DNA from: UKL13-2 sp947085425
GTDB taxonomy: Bacteria; Pseudomonadota; Gammaproteobacteria; Burkholderiales; Usitatibacteraceae
NCBI GenBank assembly: GCA_947085425.1
Contig: CAMTWK010000036.1
Location: forward strand, 1 to 33,384
Direction of reading: 5' to 3'
DNA: 33,384 nt
The notes beneath the pieces were generated by a model that was given only the letters and a program-made list of their open reading frames with translations, did no database searches and was not told the origin of the DNA. This document shows, piece after piece, positions 24,538-33,112 of this stretch. Position 1 is the stretch's first letter. Each line of letters opens with the position of its first letter. Both the position numbers and the translations under genes were made by a program.

Positions 24538-25397
24538 GGGCCAACAACCTGCCAAGATGGGTGCGTCAACCATGTTCCTGATTGTTCCTGCTTCTCATTT
24601 TTCATCAACCAGTAAGCGGTCTCACCGGTGGCGCTGTTGAACCAGACCAAGTCGGACCGACCGTCGCCCCGATAGTCGCCGGTTGCGATCACTTTCCAGG
24701 TTGGATGGGTCCGCCACGAACCGGTTTTTGCCTTGTTGACCCCATTCATGAGCCAGTAGCTGGTCTCACCGGTGGCGCTGTTATACCAAACCAGATCTGA
24801 TTTGCCACCGCCACTATAGTTTCCGGTGCCGACGACCTTTTGGTTTGGGTGGGTTAACCACGTGCCACTGTGCACTCTGATCCCACCGTTCATGACCCAA
24901 TAAGCCGTCTCACCCGTGGCGCTGTTGTGCCAGACCAAATCGGCTTTGTCGTCGCCATTAAAGTCACCGCTGGCAACAACAATCCAGGTTGGATGGGTCA
25001 TCCAGCTGCCACTTTGGACCATGATGGCACCATCCATCAACCAATAGGCGGTCTCTCCGGTGGCGCTGTTAAACCAGATCAAATCCGCCTTGCCGTTACC
25101 ATCAAGGTCGGCGGTGGCAATGACACGCCAGGTTGCATGGGTCATCCAGGTGCCATTTTGAATCATGGTGGCACCATTCATGAGCCAGTAAACGGTCTCA
25201 CCGGTGGCGTTATTGCTCCAAATCAGATCAACCTTGCCATCCCCATTCAGGTCACCTGTTGCCGCAATCCGCCAGTTGGCATCGGTTGACCAAGTTCCGG
25301 ATTGACCCTTGGTGCGGCCGTCCATAAACCAATATGCGGTTTCGCCGTTGGCACTGTTAAACCAGACCAGGTCTGATTTGCCATCCCCATTAAAGTC
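24534..25397 (-). repeat. Six 144-bp coding repeats (48 residues each)
   Basis: The end of the nuclease gene consists of six in-register units of the form DFNGDGKSDLVWFNSATGET followed by AYWLMDG, a variable stretch, a SGTW segment and a WxVxATG end. The D-x-(N/D)-x-D/G loop in units 1-4 and 6 resembles calcium-binding FG-GAP/VCBS loops; unit 5 reads NYSGGGKSD and has lost acidic residues. The last unit ends at VVGP and the stop. Confidence 0.9.
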
Positions 25398-28300
25398 ATT
25401 TGCTTTGGCTTGGCGGGCCGGGCCTGCCGGACCGACCGCAAAACTTTGTGTAACTTGTGGCGCGGCATTGTAGTTGGCGTTGCCGGCTTGATTGGCGGCA
25501 ATGATGCACGTGCCAACCGAATGCCCGGTCACAACCGAGCCATTGACACCACTCACGGTACATACCCGCGTGGTGGTTGAACTAAATGTAATTGGATTTC
25601 CGGATGCCCCGCCGCTGGCAGAGACCATTCCGGTGGTATGAATACGCACAGTTGGCTGCACATAAAACACAATCGTCTGACTGCCAACCGTAACCACAAC
25701 ATTTACCGTCGCCGTTGCCGCGTTGTAGTTTGCGTCGGCCGCCTTGGTGGCAGTAACTGTGCAAGTGCCAACCGCAACGGCCGTCAGCGTGGTGCCACTC
25801 ACGTTGCAATTACCGTTATTCGACGCATACGAAACCGCGCCGCCACCCGTGCCACCGGTGGTGCTGAGTGTGGTGTTGCCACCCGCGGGCAAAGATGACA
25901 GTGCAGACGTGGCAATCAATGTGGCCTGCGTACCTTTGTCGATTGCAAATGCCTGCGTGACCTCATTTGCTGCCGCGTAATTCGTATTGCCCGCTTGATT
26001 GGCGGCGATGACACAGGTACCCGCCGTCACACCGGTGATGGTCGATCCATTCGCACCTGCAGATGTGCAAACCGCTGCGGAATTCGAGCTAAAGACCACG
26101 ACATTGCCTGAAGCACCGCCGGTCGCTGAAACGGTTCCGCTGCCACCGACCGCAATAGTCGGGGCACTACCAAGCGTGATCGTTTGCGCCGCCTGGGCAA
26201 TCACGAATGATTGGTCTACGTTGGATGCCGCCGCGTAGTTGCCATTGCCGGCTTGGCTGGCGCGAACCGTACAGGTGCCCGCAGCAACCAGCGATACGGT
26301 ATTTCCGGCAACGGTACATATCGATCCGGTCTGTGAGGCAAAAACCACCGGCAGAGTTGAGCTTGCCGTTGCATTGACCACAAAATCTGCATCACCAAAT
26401 GTTTTGTCGGTGAGTACGTCGAAAGTAATGGTTTGTGTCGCCTGGGCAATCACGAATGATTGATCGACATCGGATGCCGCTGCAAAATCGATATTGCCCG
26501 ACTGGCTGGCGCGCAGCGTACAGGTGCCGGCTGACACGATCGTAACGGTTACACCAGACACAGCACAGACCAATGCAGTTTGTGAACTAAACGTAATGGT
26601 CAATCCTGACGACGCGGAAGCGTTGAGCGCAAAGTCGGCATCCCCAAAAATCTTGCTCGCAAGTGCGCCGAAGGTGATCGATTGGGTGGCAGTCAATTTC
26701 AAACCCACCAGCACCGGGTCATGATCAGACGAGCGGAACGGAGTGGGCGCGAAATAATCCGGCGAAGTACAGCTGCTGGTACAGCCCGCAGTATTTTTGT
26801 TTTCCACATTGTAATCAAGCACCACCGGCTCATCAGCATTGATATGCCACTTACCAAATCCTGCCACTTGCGCCATCAAGGCGGCGTTGCCGAGTGCATG
26901 ATCGAGCGAACCGGACAGGCCGCCAAACATATAGGAATAACTATTATTGATGATGGTGCTGAGCCCACCCGCACGCAAAATATCCATTGGATCTTCCTGC
27001 TCATAGGCGTTGATATCACCCATGACGAGGATGTTTGGATTGATTGCCGCCAGTTCATTGGCAAACGCCACCACAACATTGGCCTGAAGTCGGCGCATAT
27101 TGTTAAACGCAGCTTGGCCATCACCCTGATCAATATCCAGCCCCGTCGCGCCTGAGCTGCTCTTTGACTTCAGGTGATTCATCATCAAAGTAAATTTTTC
27201 ACCGTTGCTCACCAGTGCAAAAGTTTGTGCAACCGGCGCGCGCCCTTGGGCAAAAGCACTGCTGATTTTGGTCGATGCGGGACCAACAGGGGTCACCACC
27301 GCCGACTTATAAATAATGGCCGGCTTGATTTGATCCGAGGTGCCAAATGCCGTACCGGGACCAGGCTGGTACTCCGGTGGGTCGGCGTTGATCGACCAGG
27401 TGCCCGCACCCGCTGCGGCGTTCAAACCATTGACCAGATCCTGAATCGCCGAATTGGCGCCGGTGCCATCGTTTTCGATTTCCAGCAGACCCACAACGTC
27501 GACATTCAATCCATTGATGGCGGCAATAATTTTGGCGCGTTGACGATTAAATTCAATCAAAGTATCGGCGCCACGGGAGGTCGGAAATCCACCACCCAAA
27601 CCGTTGCCATTAAAATAATTGAGTACGTTGGCGCTCGCCACTTTGACGTTGCCGCCAACATTGGGCGGCGACATCGGCCGCGGTGCATAAGTAAATACCG
27701 GCGGCACGGATGCATAGATGCGATGTGTTCCGCCCAACTGGCTGAGTACACCCGACAGCTCTGCAATGGTGGTGCCGAGGCGTATGGTATTGGTGCTCGG
27801 GTCAAGGAACGGAATGACCGGATCATTGCTGCGGTAACTACCATCGAGAATAATGCTGGCACGTTTATTCAGGTCGGCGAAGTCCGTCACTGCCGCAACG
27901 TTGGAATTGCCCACGCTCGTCGTGCCACTGGCCGGATCGTCATTCGGATCAACAACATTGGTCGGCTGCATGAGTCGACCGTTGGCGCTCAAACCAATTT
28001 CTCCAAATCGCGCCAATTCAGAATGATTACTCACCGTCAAGGTTTGGCCAATTCGCACCAACATGCCTTCATACCGCTCCATGTCGGTGCCCACCGGAAC
28101 CGGCAGGCTCACTTCGGTCACGGCTGGCAACGCATTACCCGACGACAAAATGGTGACGGTTGGGCCGGTAATTTGCGTCAGCGAATTGGGCACCGTGCCA
28201 AATTCGAACACGGTTCCCATCACCCGAACCATGTCACCGACCGCCAGCGCGACAGGCGAGGAGCTGGTGAAAATAAAAATACCCTCCGAAGTCGCTGGGT

Positions 28301-29480
28301 CGGCATCTGAAAGGTTATCGGGTTCCTGAATGAAAAAGCCGGACAACTGATTACTGCCTGGTATGACCTGCAAATTACTGGTGACAATCCCCTCAACCAT
28401 AACGGTTTGCGAGACCAACGGACTGGTATTGCCCGCGCCCTGGACAGCATGAATACGATACAGACCGACATCGTCGTTAACAATCGTGCCGATACCCTGG
28501 CCAGCAACAACGATGGCACCTGTGACATTAGTGATGTTTACTACAAATTTTTCGTCGGATTCTACCAACGTGTCGCCGTTGATGACGACTGAAAATGTAT
28601 AACTATTGTTGCCTGTCGCGATGGTCTGGCCGGTCAATGACTGGGCGATGTAATCGCTCGGGGCAACGGCGGTGTTATTGGCGGTGGCAATATCAAACGT
28701 AACCCCTCCAACAGGGGCAGGCGCAGACAAACTGACATTGAACGTCAACAGACTGGTGCCGCTATTGCCTTCGACGATCGAAACACTGTTGATCGAAAGG
28801 TTTGGGGGGGCGGGCACCACAGTACAAGTTGCCACTGGGCTGGCGCTATTACGTGGGGTCGCTGATGAGGTGGCAAAGTCGGCGAAATTCACGCCAGTAT
28901 CGGTGCAGCCATTTGCTTGGCGTAACGCCGCTGACGTGTTGCTTAATGTAGTCGTTGGTGCCGTCCCTTCAGAACAATTTGCTGCGGTTCCGTACCCAAC
29001 AAAATCAACGATCAAGGCGCTGGGTGGACAGGTGCCGGACAATAAGGTGGCAGTATTAACCAGCGCCACTTTCCCGGCTGTGGCTGACATGGCGATGGTG
29101 CCCGTTGCCTCCGGCAGCGGTAGCGGGGCGGCTAAAGTATTGGTACCGGCTGCTTGCTGTACCAAATAATAACGACCGGGCTGTATCGTCCCAGACAAGG
29201 CTGTTGCCGCCCAAGTTGTCCCTGCCGATGACGCGTACTGAACAGACCACCCGGTAACATTGACGGCCGTCGAGCCCCGGTTAAACAGCTCGATAAAATC
29301 ATTTTTGTAGGTCGCGCCGGAATTTCCGCCGCCGCCATACACTTGGCTGATCACAATGTTTGGCGACACAGGATTCGTCAATTGCGCAATGGCGGGTGTT
29401 GCCGCCAACAACAGTAATGCACCAATTGAAAACAGGGTTGAAAAAACCGGTGTCACGAATGCCAGAGCGCGTCGAAACAT
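24534..29480 (-). CDS. exeM: Secreted multidomain nuclease (ExeM/NucH type) with FG-GAP repeats
   Basis: The 1648-residue protein has, in order, a signal peptide (about 1-32, AIAQ), a lamin-tail domain (about 38-215, IVISQVYGGGGNSGATYKNDFIELFN-like start), a Calx-beta domain (about 223-335, VSIVEGNSGTS to GTIVNDD), an OB-like region (about 345-595), an endonuclease/exonuclease/phosphatase domain (about 608-925; KVASANVLNYF, LLEIEND, ILVMGDINAYEQEDP, SSDHDPVLVGL), about five Ig-like repeats with paired Cys (930-1360) and six 48-residue FG-GAP-like repeats to the end. Lamin-tail/OB/EEP architecture is that of ExeM-like extracellular DNases, which shape biofilm DNA. No C-terminal sorting motif is seen. 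A TTAA-ended element touches the stop codon. The family is clear, the substrate is inferred. Confidence 0.9.
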   Translation of the reverse strand: MFRRALAFVTPVFSTLFSIGALLLLAATPAIAQLTNPVSPNIVISQVYGGGGNSGATYKNDFIELFNRGSTAVNVTGWSVQYASSAGTTWAATALSGTIQPGRYYLVQQAAGTNTLAAPLPLPEATGTIAMSATAGKVALVNTATLLSGTCPPSALIVDFVGYGTAANCSEGTAPTTTLSNTSAALRQANGCTDTGVNFADFATSSATPRNSASPVATCTVVPAPPNLSINSVSIVEGNSGTSLLTFNVSLSAPAPVGGVTFDIATANNTAVAPSDYIAQSLTGQTIATGNNSYTFSVVINGDTLVESDEKFVVNITNVTGAIVVAGQGIGTIVNDDVGLYRIHAVQGAGNTSPLVSQTVMVEGIVTSNLQVIPGSNQLSGFFIQEPDNLSDADPATSEGIFIFTSSSPVALAVGDMVRVMGTVFEFGTVPNSLTQITGPTVTILSSGNALPAVTEVSLPVPVGTDMERYEGMLVRIGQTLTVSNHSELARFGEIGLSANGRLMQPTNVVDPNDDPASGTTSVGNSNVAAVTDFADLNKRASIILDGSYRSNDPVIPFLDPSTNTIRLGTTIAELSGVLSQLGGTHRIYASVPPVFTYAPRPMSPPNVGGNVKVASANVLNYFNGNGLGGGFPTSRGADTLIEFNRQRAKIIAAINGLNVDVVGLLEIENDGTGANSAIQDLVNGLNAAAGAGTWSINADPPEYQPGPGTAFGTSDQIKPAIIYKSAVVTPVGPASTKISSAFAQGRAPVAQTFALVSNGEKFTLMMNHLKSKSSSGATGLDIDQGDGQAAFNNMRRLQANVVVAFANELAAINPNILVMGDINAYEQEDPMDILRAGGLSTIINNSYSYMFGGLSGSLDHALGNAALMAQVAGFGKWHINADEPVVLDYNVENKNTAGCTSSCTSPDYFAPTPFRSSDHDPVLVGLKLTATQSITFGALASKIFGDADFALNASASSGLTITFSSQTALVCAVSGVTVTIVSAGTCTLRASQSGNIDFAAASDVDQSFVIAQATQTITFDVLTDKTFGDADFVVNATASSTLPVVFASQTGSICTVAGNTVSLVAAGTCTVRASQAGNGNYAAASNVDQSFVIAQAAQTITLGSAPTIAVGGSGTVSATGGASGNVVVFSSNSAAVCTSAGANGSTITGVTAGTCVIAANQAGNTNYAAANEVTQAFAIDKGTQATLIATSALSSLPAGGNTTLSTTGGTGGGAVSYASNNGNCNVSGTTLTAVAVGTCTVTATKAADANYNAATATVNVVVTVGSQTIVFYVQPTVRIHTTGMVSASGGASGNPITFSSTTTRVCTVSGVNGSVVTGHSVGTCIIAANQAGNANYNAAPQVTQSFAVGPAGPARQAKANDFNGDGKSDLVWFNSANGETAYWFMDGRTKGQSGTWSTDANWRIAATGDLNGDGKVDLIWSNNATGETVYWLMNGATMIQNGTWMTHATWRVIATADLDGNGKADLIWFNSATGETAYWLMDGAIMVQSGSWMTHPTWIVVASGDFNGDDKADLVWHNSATGETAYWVMNGGIRVHSGTWLTHPNQKVVGTGNYSGGGKSDLVWYNSATGETSYWLMNGVNKAKTGSWRTHPTWKVIATGDYRGDGRSDLVWFNSATGETAYWLMKNEKQEQSGTWLTHPSWQVVGP

Positions 29481-29957
29481 GTGATTCCCCTAAAAATTCG
29501 GTGATCAATTACGGACGGAAAACAAGCGGAGACTTTTTCTAGCGGATTTTGCACCCGCTAAAAAGTGTGCAGCTTACAGCTTTTTATCTGAATCACAACA
29601 ACAAAATGTTGAACTTGCCGAACTGCAACAAAAAACCCAATCGGCAAAAACTATATCCATGACAAAGTGCATAAAGACATGCGTGGACGCAATTGTTTTT
29701 GTTCAAATATTTTCTGCTCCTGCTGATTTTCTGATTTTACGCAGATTCGCGATTCACGTTAAAGCGCTCTGCCTCGACTGAGATACCGAAACCCAATCAC
29801 TATTTTTCTTGATACTCAAAACTGCTCAAAATTTCACCATTTCATAAAGAGTCTTGCAGCCGCTAAACTACCGGCACAAATCAATAAACTACTGGCACGA
29901 TTCAATCGGCGCAACCACCCCGCCCATACGTTCACTTTCAACTTCATAAAGGTTATT
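29481..29957. other. 477-bp divergent intergenic region, nuclease and manC
   Basis: This AT-richer stretch separates the divergent nuclease and manC genes and must carry both promoters. No gene is apparent. I see a small inverted pair TAGCGG/CCGCTA around 29540-29561 and a 21-bp direct repeat at 29865-29906, but no promoter I would assign with certainty. Confidence 0.6.
29865..29906. repeat. 21-bp tandem repeat upstream of manC
   Basis: AAACTACCGGCACAAATCAAT and its neighbour copy, AAACTACTGGCACGATTCAAT, stand directly head to tail with three differences. They end 51 bp before the manC start. Such adjacent copies can be regulator half-sites. The TGGCACG in the second copy looks like a sigma-54 -24 box, but the -12 part does not match. 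Confidence 0.7.
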
Positions 29958-31451
29958 TTGACGTCACCTGCTTTCCCCCCAGACATTCAGGCCATTATTC
30001 TTGCCGGTGGATCCGGCACGCGTTTATGGCCGTTATCCCGCCAAGCGTTGCCCAAACAATTCGTTGCCCTACTCGGAGATAAAACGCTGTTAGAAGCCAC
30101 CATCGCCCGCCTTGCGCCGATTATTACGCCGCAACAAGTCACAATTGTGACCGGCCAGGCATCTGCCATTGGCGAGGCCATGGTGCACCTTGCGCCGTAT
30201 GCGCGCCACCTCGAGCCGTGTGCACGCGGTACCGCACCGGCCATTGCGATTGCGGCATTAAATTTTGAATTACTTGGCCGCGACCCGGTGATGGTGGTGC
30301 TGCCATCGGACCATGTGATTCGCGATGTTGCAGGTTTTCATGCGCGCTTGAATGATGCGATTGCAGTAGCCTCGGCAACCGACAACCACAACCTCGTCAC
30401 CTTCGGCATCAAGCCCACCCACGCCGACACCGGTTTTGGTTATATCAAAACCAGACCCACCAGCAAGACCGATGCAAATGGTTCGGTCGATGTCGATTCA
30501 TTCAAAGAAAAGCCGGACCTGGCCACCGCCGAAGGGTTTATTCAGGACGGTGGTTACTACTGGAATTCAGGCATGTTTGTCTGGAAAGCCTCGGCTATCC
30601 TCGAGGCCATTCGCGCTTTTCTGCCCGCCCTACATACCACCCTCGATGCCCTACGCACCGCGGTTAAAGCCGGTGCAACCTTTGAAGCGGCATTGGCCGC
30701 CCACTTCGCCAGCGCACCGTCGATTTCGATTGACCATGGCGTGCTGGAAAAGCTCACCGGCAATATGAACACCAGCAATGCCGCTGCCCCAACGCACAAT
30801 CTGCGTTTGCAATTGGTGCCCGCTGATTTTGGCTGGAGTGATGTCGGCTCGTGGGATGCCGTCTACGAAATCTCAAACAAAGACAAAGATCAAAACGTCA
30901 CCCTCGGCAACACCATCACCATCAACAGCAAAAACACCTTGGTGCATGCAGGCAAACGCCTGATCACCACCGTCGGGGTGGAAGACCTGAACATTATTGA
31001 TACACCGGATGCGTTGTTGATCACCAAACGCGGTGAATCGCAGCAGGTGCGTGAGATTGTGGAAACACTTCACGCCCGTGGCGCGACCGAACATATCGAA
31101 CACCTGACGGTGCAACGACCGTGGGGAAGTTACACCGTGTTGGAAGGCGGGCCGGGCTTCAAAATCAAACGCCTCGAAGTCAAACCCGGCGGGCGTTTAA
31201 GTTTGCAAAGCCATGTGCATCGCAGCGAACATTGGGTGGTGGTCAGTGGCATCGCCACCGTAACCTGTGGTGAAACGGTGAGTGACATCAAACCCAATCA
31301 AAGCGCCTATATTCCCGCCGGGGAAAAACACCGTCTGGAAAACAAGGGCACGGAAGTCGTCAAAATTATCGAAGTGCAGGTCGGCGGCTACTTAGGCGAA
31401 GACGACATCAAACGGTATGAAGATATTTATGGGCGTTTGCAGACAACCTAA
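29958..31451 (+). CDS. manC: Mannose-1-phosphate guanylyltransferase / mannose-6-phosphate isomerase
   Basis: This 497-residue bifunctional enzyme (ManC/AlgA/XanB type) makes GDP-mannose. The N-terminal nucleotidyltransferase has ILAGGSGTRLWPLSRQALPKQF and the later KEKPD and GYYWNSGMFVWKA motifs; the C-terminal cupin has RPWGSYTVLEGG, KPGGRLSLQSHVHRSEHWVVVSG and the IPAGEKHRLENKG segment of the isomerase. The start is a TTG at 29958 with AAAGG six bases before it; it directly gives the family N-terminus. GDP-mannose is a common precursor of exopolysaccharides, so the neighbouring export locus is its likely user. Its stop overlaps the end of a small minus-strand reading frame. Confidence 0.95.
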   Translation: MTSPAFPPDIQAIILAGGSGTRLWPLSRQALPKQFVALLGDKTLLEATIARLAPIITPQQVTIVTGQASAIGEAMVHLAPYARHLEPCARGTAPAIAIAALNFELLGRDPVMVVLPSDHVIRDVAGFHARLNDAIAVASATDNHNLVTFGIKPTHADTGFGYIKTRPTSKTDANGSVDVDSFKEKPDLATAEGFIQDGGYYWNSGMFVWKASAILEAIRAFLPALHTTLDALRTAVKAGATFEAALAAHFASAPSISIDHGVLEKLTGNMNTSNAAAPTHNLRLQLVPADFGWSDVGSWDAVYEISNKDKDQNVTLGNTITINSKNTLVHAGKRLITTVGVEDLNIIDTPDALLITKRGESQQVREIVETLHARGATEHIEHLTVQRPWGSYTVLEGGPGFKIKRLEVKPGGRLSLQSHVHRSEHWVVVSGIATVTCGETVSDIKPNQSAYIPAGEKHRLENKGTEVVKIIEVQVGGYLGEDDIKRYEDIYGRLQTT

Positions 31452-31633
31452 TCGGCTGCGGGTTTTATGCCGTCGTCCCAAAGAGGTTCGGTAACCACGC
31501 TGGGATCGAGCTCGTTCCAACCAATGATTAGCCTTTCGGAAATCCACCGCTCGACATCAACGGGCGTGTGGTCGACAAAATTGCTCCGATAGTGAGAAAT
31601 ATGGCGATGCGCTTGACAAATGAGCAAATTCAA
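31448..31633 (-). CDS. Small ORF or gene remnant, unknown family
   Basis: This frame begins only with a TTG (31633) and encodes 61 residues; its stop overlaps the manC end. The second half, RWISERLIIGWNELDPSVVT followed by EPLWDDG, resembles peptides encoded on the same strand at the far right end (GWNGLDASAVT then SWDDGNW, 33224-33376). The similarity in protein and DNA across 1.8 kb argues that the sequence was once coding. I do not recognise the family. Likely a degraded copy of a gene whose other pieces lie beyond the toxin genes. Confidence 0.4.
   Translation of the reverse strand: MNLLICQAHRHISHYRSNFVDHTPVDVERWISERLIIGWNELDPSVVTEPLWDDGIKPAAD
31491..31523. repeat. 33-bp repeat, left copy (bracketing the toxin genes)
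   Basis: This sequence matches 33273-33305 at 27 of 33 positions; the last 11 bases CGTTCCAACCA are identical. The pair is in direct orientation and encloses all four toxin/antitoxin reading frames. Confidence 0.6.
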
Positions 31634-31701
31634 GCGGATTGCCAGCCGAACTTGTAACGCTGCCGGTCAATACCTGACTGATTGTTTTAAGAGGCCCCAA
31701 A

Positions 31702-31992
31702 ATGAAACCATCGATTGCACTTGCAGAAAGACACGACGCAGTGCGTATTACGACGGGTCGTTTTCGGACGGCAAACCCGCGTATTTTCGGTTCGGTACTT
31801 CATGGAACTGACCGCGATGGCAGCGACCTTGACATATTGGTCGACGCAATGCCGGGAGCGACACTTTTTGACTTGGGTGGACTGCAAGTTGCGCTGGAAC
31901 AATTACTGGGTGTGCCAGTCGACGTCGTTACGCCCGGCGACCTACCGCTGAAATTTCGGGCGCAAGTATTGATTGAGGCGCGCCCGATATGA
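31702..31992 (+). CDS. mntA: MNT-type nucleotidyltransferase (antitoxin MntA)
   Basis: The 96-residue protein is a minimal nucleotidyltransferase with the signature FGSVLHGTDRDGSDLDILVD (residues about 29-48; GS-x10-D-x-D) and later VDVVTPGDLP. In MNT-HEPN systems such proteins block the HepT ribonuclease by adding AMP to a conserved Tyr. The ATG at 31702 has AGAGG at good spacing. The stop overlaps the next ATG (ATGA), the usual coupling with HepT, but that partner is cut short here. MNT may therefore be an orphan. It could still act on HepT proteins elsewhere. Confidence 0.85.
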   Translation: MKPSIALAERHDAVRITTGRFRTANPRIFGSVLHGTDRDGSDLDILVDAMPGATLFDLGGLQVALEQLLGVPVDVVTPGDLPLKFRAQVLIEARPI

Positions 31993-32111
31993 CCGGTAGC
32001 AGGTTGTCGGATTATCCTGCCCATATCCAGCAAGCTGCAACTGATGCTTTGCCTTTGCAACAGGCTAAAACTTGCATTGTACTCACAAATGGCGCACACT
32101 TTGAGCATTGA
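31989..32111 (+). pseudogene. hepT: HepT (HEPN ribonuclease) remnant, 40 codons
   Basis: An ATG overlapping the mntA stop opens 40 codons. The first twenty, MTGSRLSDYPAHIQQAATDA, look like the HepT N-terminus (xSRLxDYLxHIxxA). After that the similarity is lost and a TGA follows, leaving no R-x4-6-H active site. Normal HepT is about 110-140 residues. The break comes before the tacA region, so the rest was probably deleted or replaced. Confidence 0.65.
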
Positions 32112-32128
32112 CAATCAAGGGGTCTCTT

Positions 32129-32410
32129 ATGGGAAACACAGCCGTCAAGGAAAGCCGCCTCAATATTCGCTGCGACAGCCGCGCACGCGAATTGCTCGAT
32201 AAGGCCGCGACCTATGCACATGTCAGCGTGTCGGAGTTTGTCCTTTCGCGCGCGCTTGCCTCGGCAGAAAAAATCGTGCAGGCGAACGAGAGCATTACGT
32301 TGAAACCTGCGGATTTTCAGGCATTTTTGTCTGCATTGGATGCGCCACGCAAGCCAAACTCTGCGTTGAAAAAAGCATTCAGGCAACACGCTGCGCGGAT
32401 CGCTCGTTGA
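32129..32410 (+). CDS. tacA: TacA-type antitoxin (DUF1778)
   Basis: The 93-residue protein begins with a ribbon-helix-helix DNA-binding segment (ESRLNIRCDSRARELLDKAA then VSVSEFVLSRALASAEKI) and ends with a region that would neutralise the toxin (PADFQAFLSALDAPRKPNSAL). This is the DUF1778 layout. It usually represses its own operon. I start at ATG 32129, which has AAGGGG five bases before; the TTG at 32108 would overlap the HepT remnant. The stop overlaps the next gene by four bases. Confidence 0.9.
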   Translation: MGNTAVKESRLNIRCDSRARELLDKAATYAHVSVSEFVLSRALASAEKIVQANESITLKPADFQAFLSALDAPRKPNSALKKAFRQHAARIAR

Positions 32411-32907
32411 CGATTTTTCATATTCGTGCGTTGGATGGCGAGATCGATGCGGCCTCTTTTCGCTGCGGGCAACCCATTCTCGATGGATACATCCACCGAT
32501 ATGCATCGCAAGATATCCGACGAAACGTATCGCGGGTATTTGCCGCAACGCCGGAAAGTGACCCGCATCGACTGGCGGGGTTTTTTACGCTCAGCGCAGG
32601 CAGCGTGAGTTGCGCCAACCTGCCGGCCGCGCTGGCGAAAAAACTACCCCGCTATCCGGTACCGGTGGCACTTATCGGGCGGCTTGCAGTCGCCATCGAC
32701 TTTCAGGGCAAAGGCGTGGGCTCGATCCTGCTGGCTGACGCTTGCCAGAAGGTCGAACGGGCAAGCGCAACGCTGGCGGTCGTTGGGATCGTGGTCGATG
32801 CCAAAGATGATGCCGCTGCATCGTTCTACCAACATTTTGGCTTTATAAATTTGCCTGGCCAGGCTGATAGATTGCTCCTGCCCGCCGCTGCATTTCGGAC
32901 TAGTTGA
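32407..32907 (+). CDS. tacT: TacT-type GNAT acetyltransferase toxin
   Basis: TacT toxins acetylate aminoacyl-tRNA and stop translation. The 166-residue protein has the GNAT core: FSLSAG-like strand (GFFTLSAGSVSC), the acetyl-CoA loop FQGKGVGSILLADA and the C-terminal SFYQHFGFINLPG with the likely active Tyr. The start is a TTG within the tacA stop (TTGA), so translation is coupled and probably lower than for the antitoxin. The last residues FRTS and the stop lie in a 19-bp repeat found again 154 bp further on, so the C-terminus may have been exchanged. The core appears intact. Confidence 0.88.
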   Translation: MTIFHIRALDGEIDAASFRCGQPILDGYIHRYASQDIRRNVSRVFAATPESDPHRLAGFFTLSAGSVSCANLPAALAKKLPRYPVPVALIGRLAVAIDFQGKGVGSILLADACQKVERASATLAVVGIVVDAKDDAAASFYQHFGFINLPGQADRLLLPAAAFRTS

Positions 32908-33112
32908 ACAAGAGCTGGCCATAACGGGCCATCCACTTCACACTCGCGCACGCCAAGCAACTCTAGTTGGACCACGATCTTGCCGAGCGAGTCGAGGCAT
33001 TTGTTTGCCGACGAATCGTGACCAACCAGGCTGCCTGTAACTGTATTTCGGGTTAGTTGAACATGCCCATCGGCGGCAAATTGGAACTGGGCATTCCGGA
33101 CCGCCGACTTTA
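32826..33112 (-). pseudogene. Minus-strand reading frame, probable gene remnant
   Basis: One minus-strand frame stays open through this stretch and overlaps the end of tacT on the other strand. Its peptide contains QFQFAADGHVQLTRN, SLVGHDSSANKCLDSLGK, IVVQLELLGVRECEVDG and PLWPALVQLVRNAAAG, with the repeated VQL(T/V)RN. I do not recognise it. Composition looks protein-like, yet upstream it passes into a 23-bp tandem repeat that is not a multiple of three. It is probably a piece of a larger gene, not a functional one. Confidence 0.35.
32892..33064. repeat. 19-bp direct repeat behind and over the tacT stop
   Basis: ATTTCGGACTAGTTGAACA (32892-32910) recurs as ATTTCGGGTTAGTTGAACA at 33046-33064, 17 of 19 identical. 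On the minus strand the copies encode VQLVRN and VQLTRN in one open frame. Confidence 0.65.

Noticed and set aside
27174..28310. 378-codon plus-strand reading frame inside the nuclease gene
   Set aside because: It lies opposite a clearly coding stretch with recognisable domains; the translated sequence has no family features.
29886..29906. Sigma-54 promoter before manC
   Set aside because: TGGCACG fits the -24 box, but the base pair ten positions later is TC, not GC, so the -12 element is missing.
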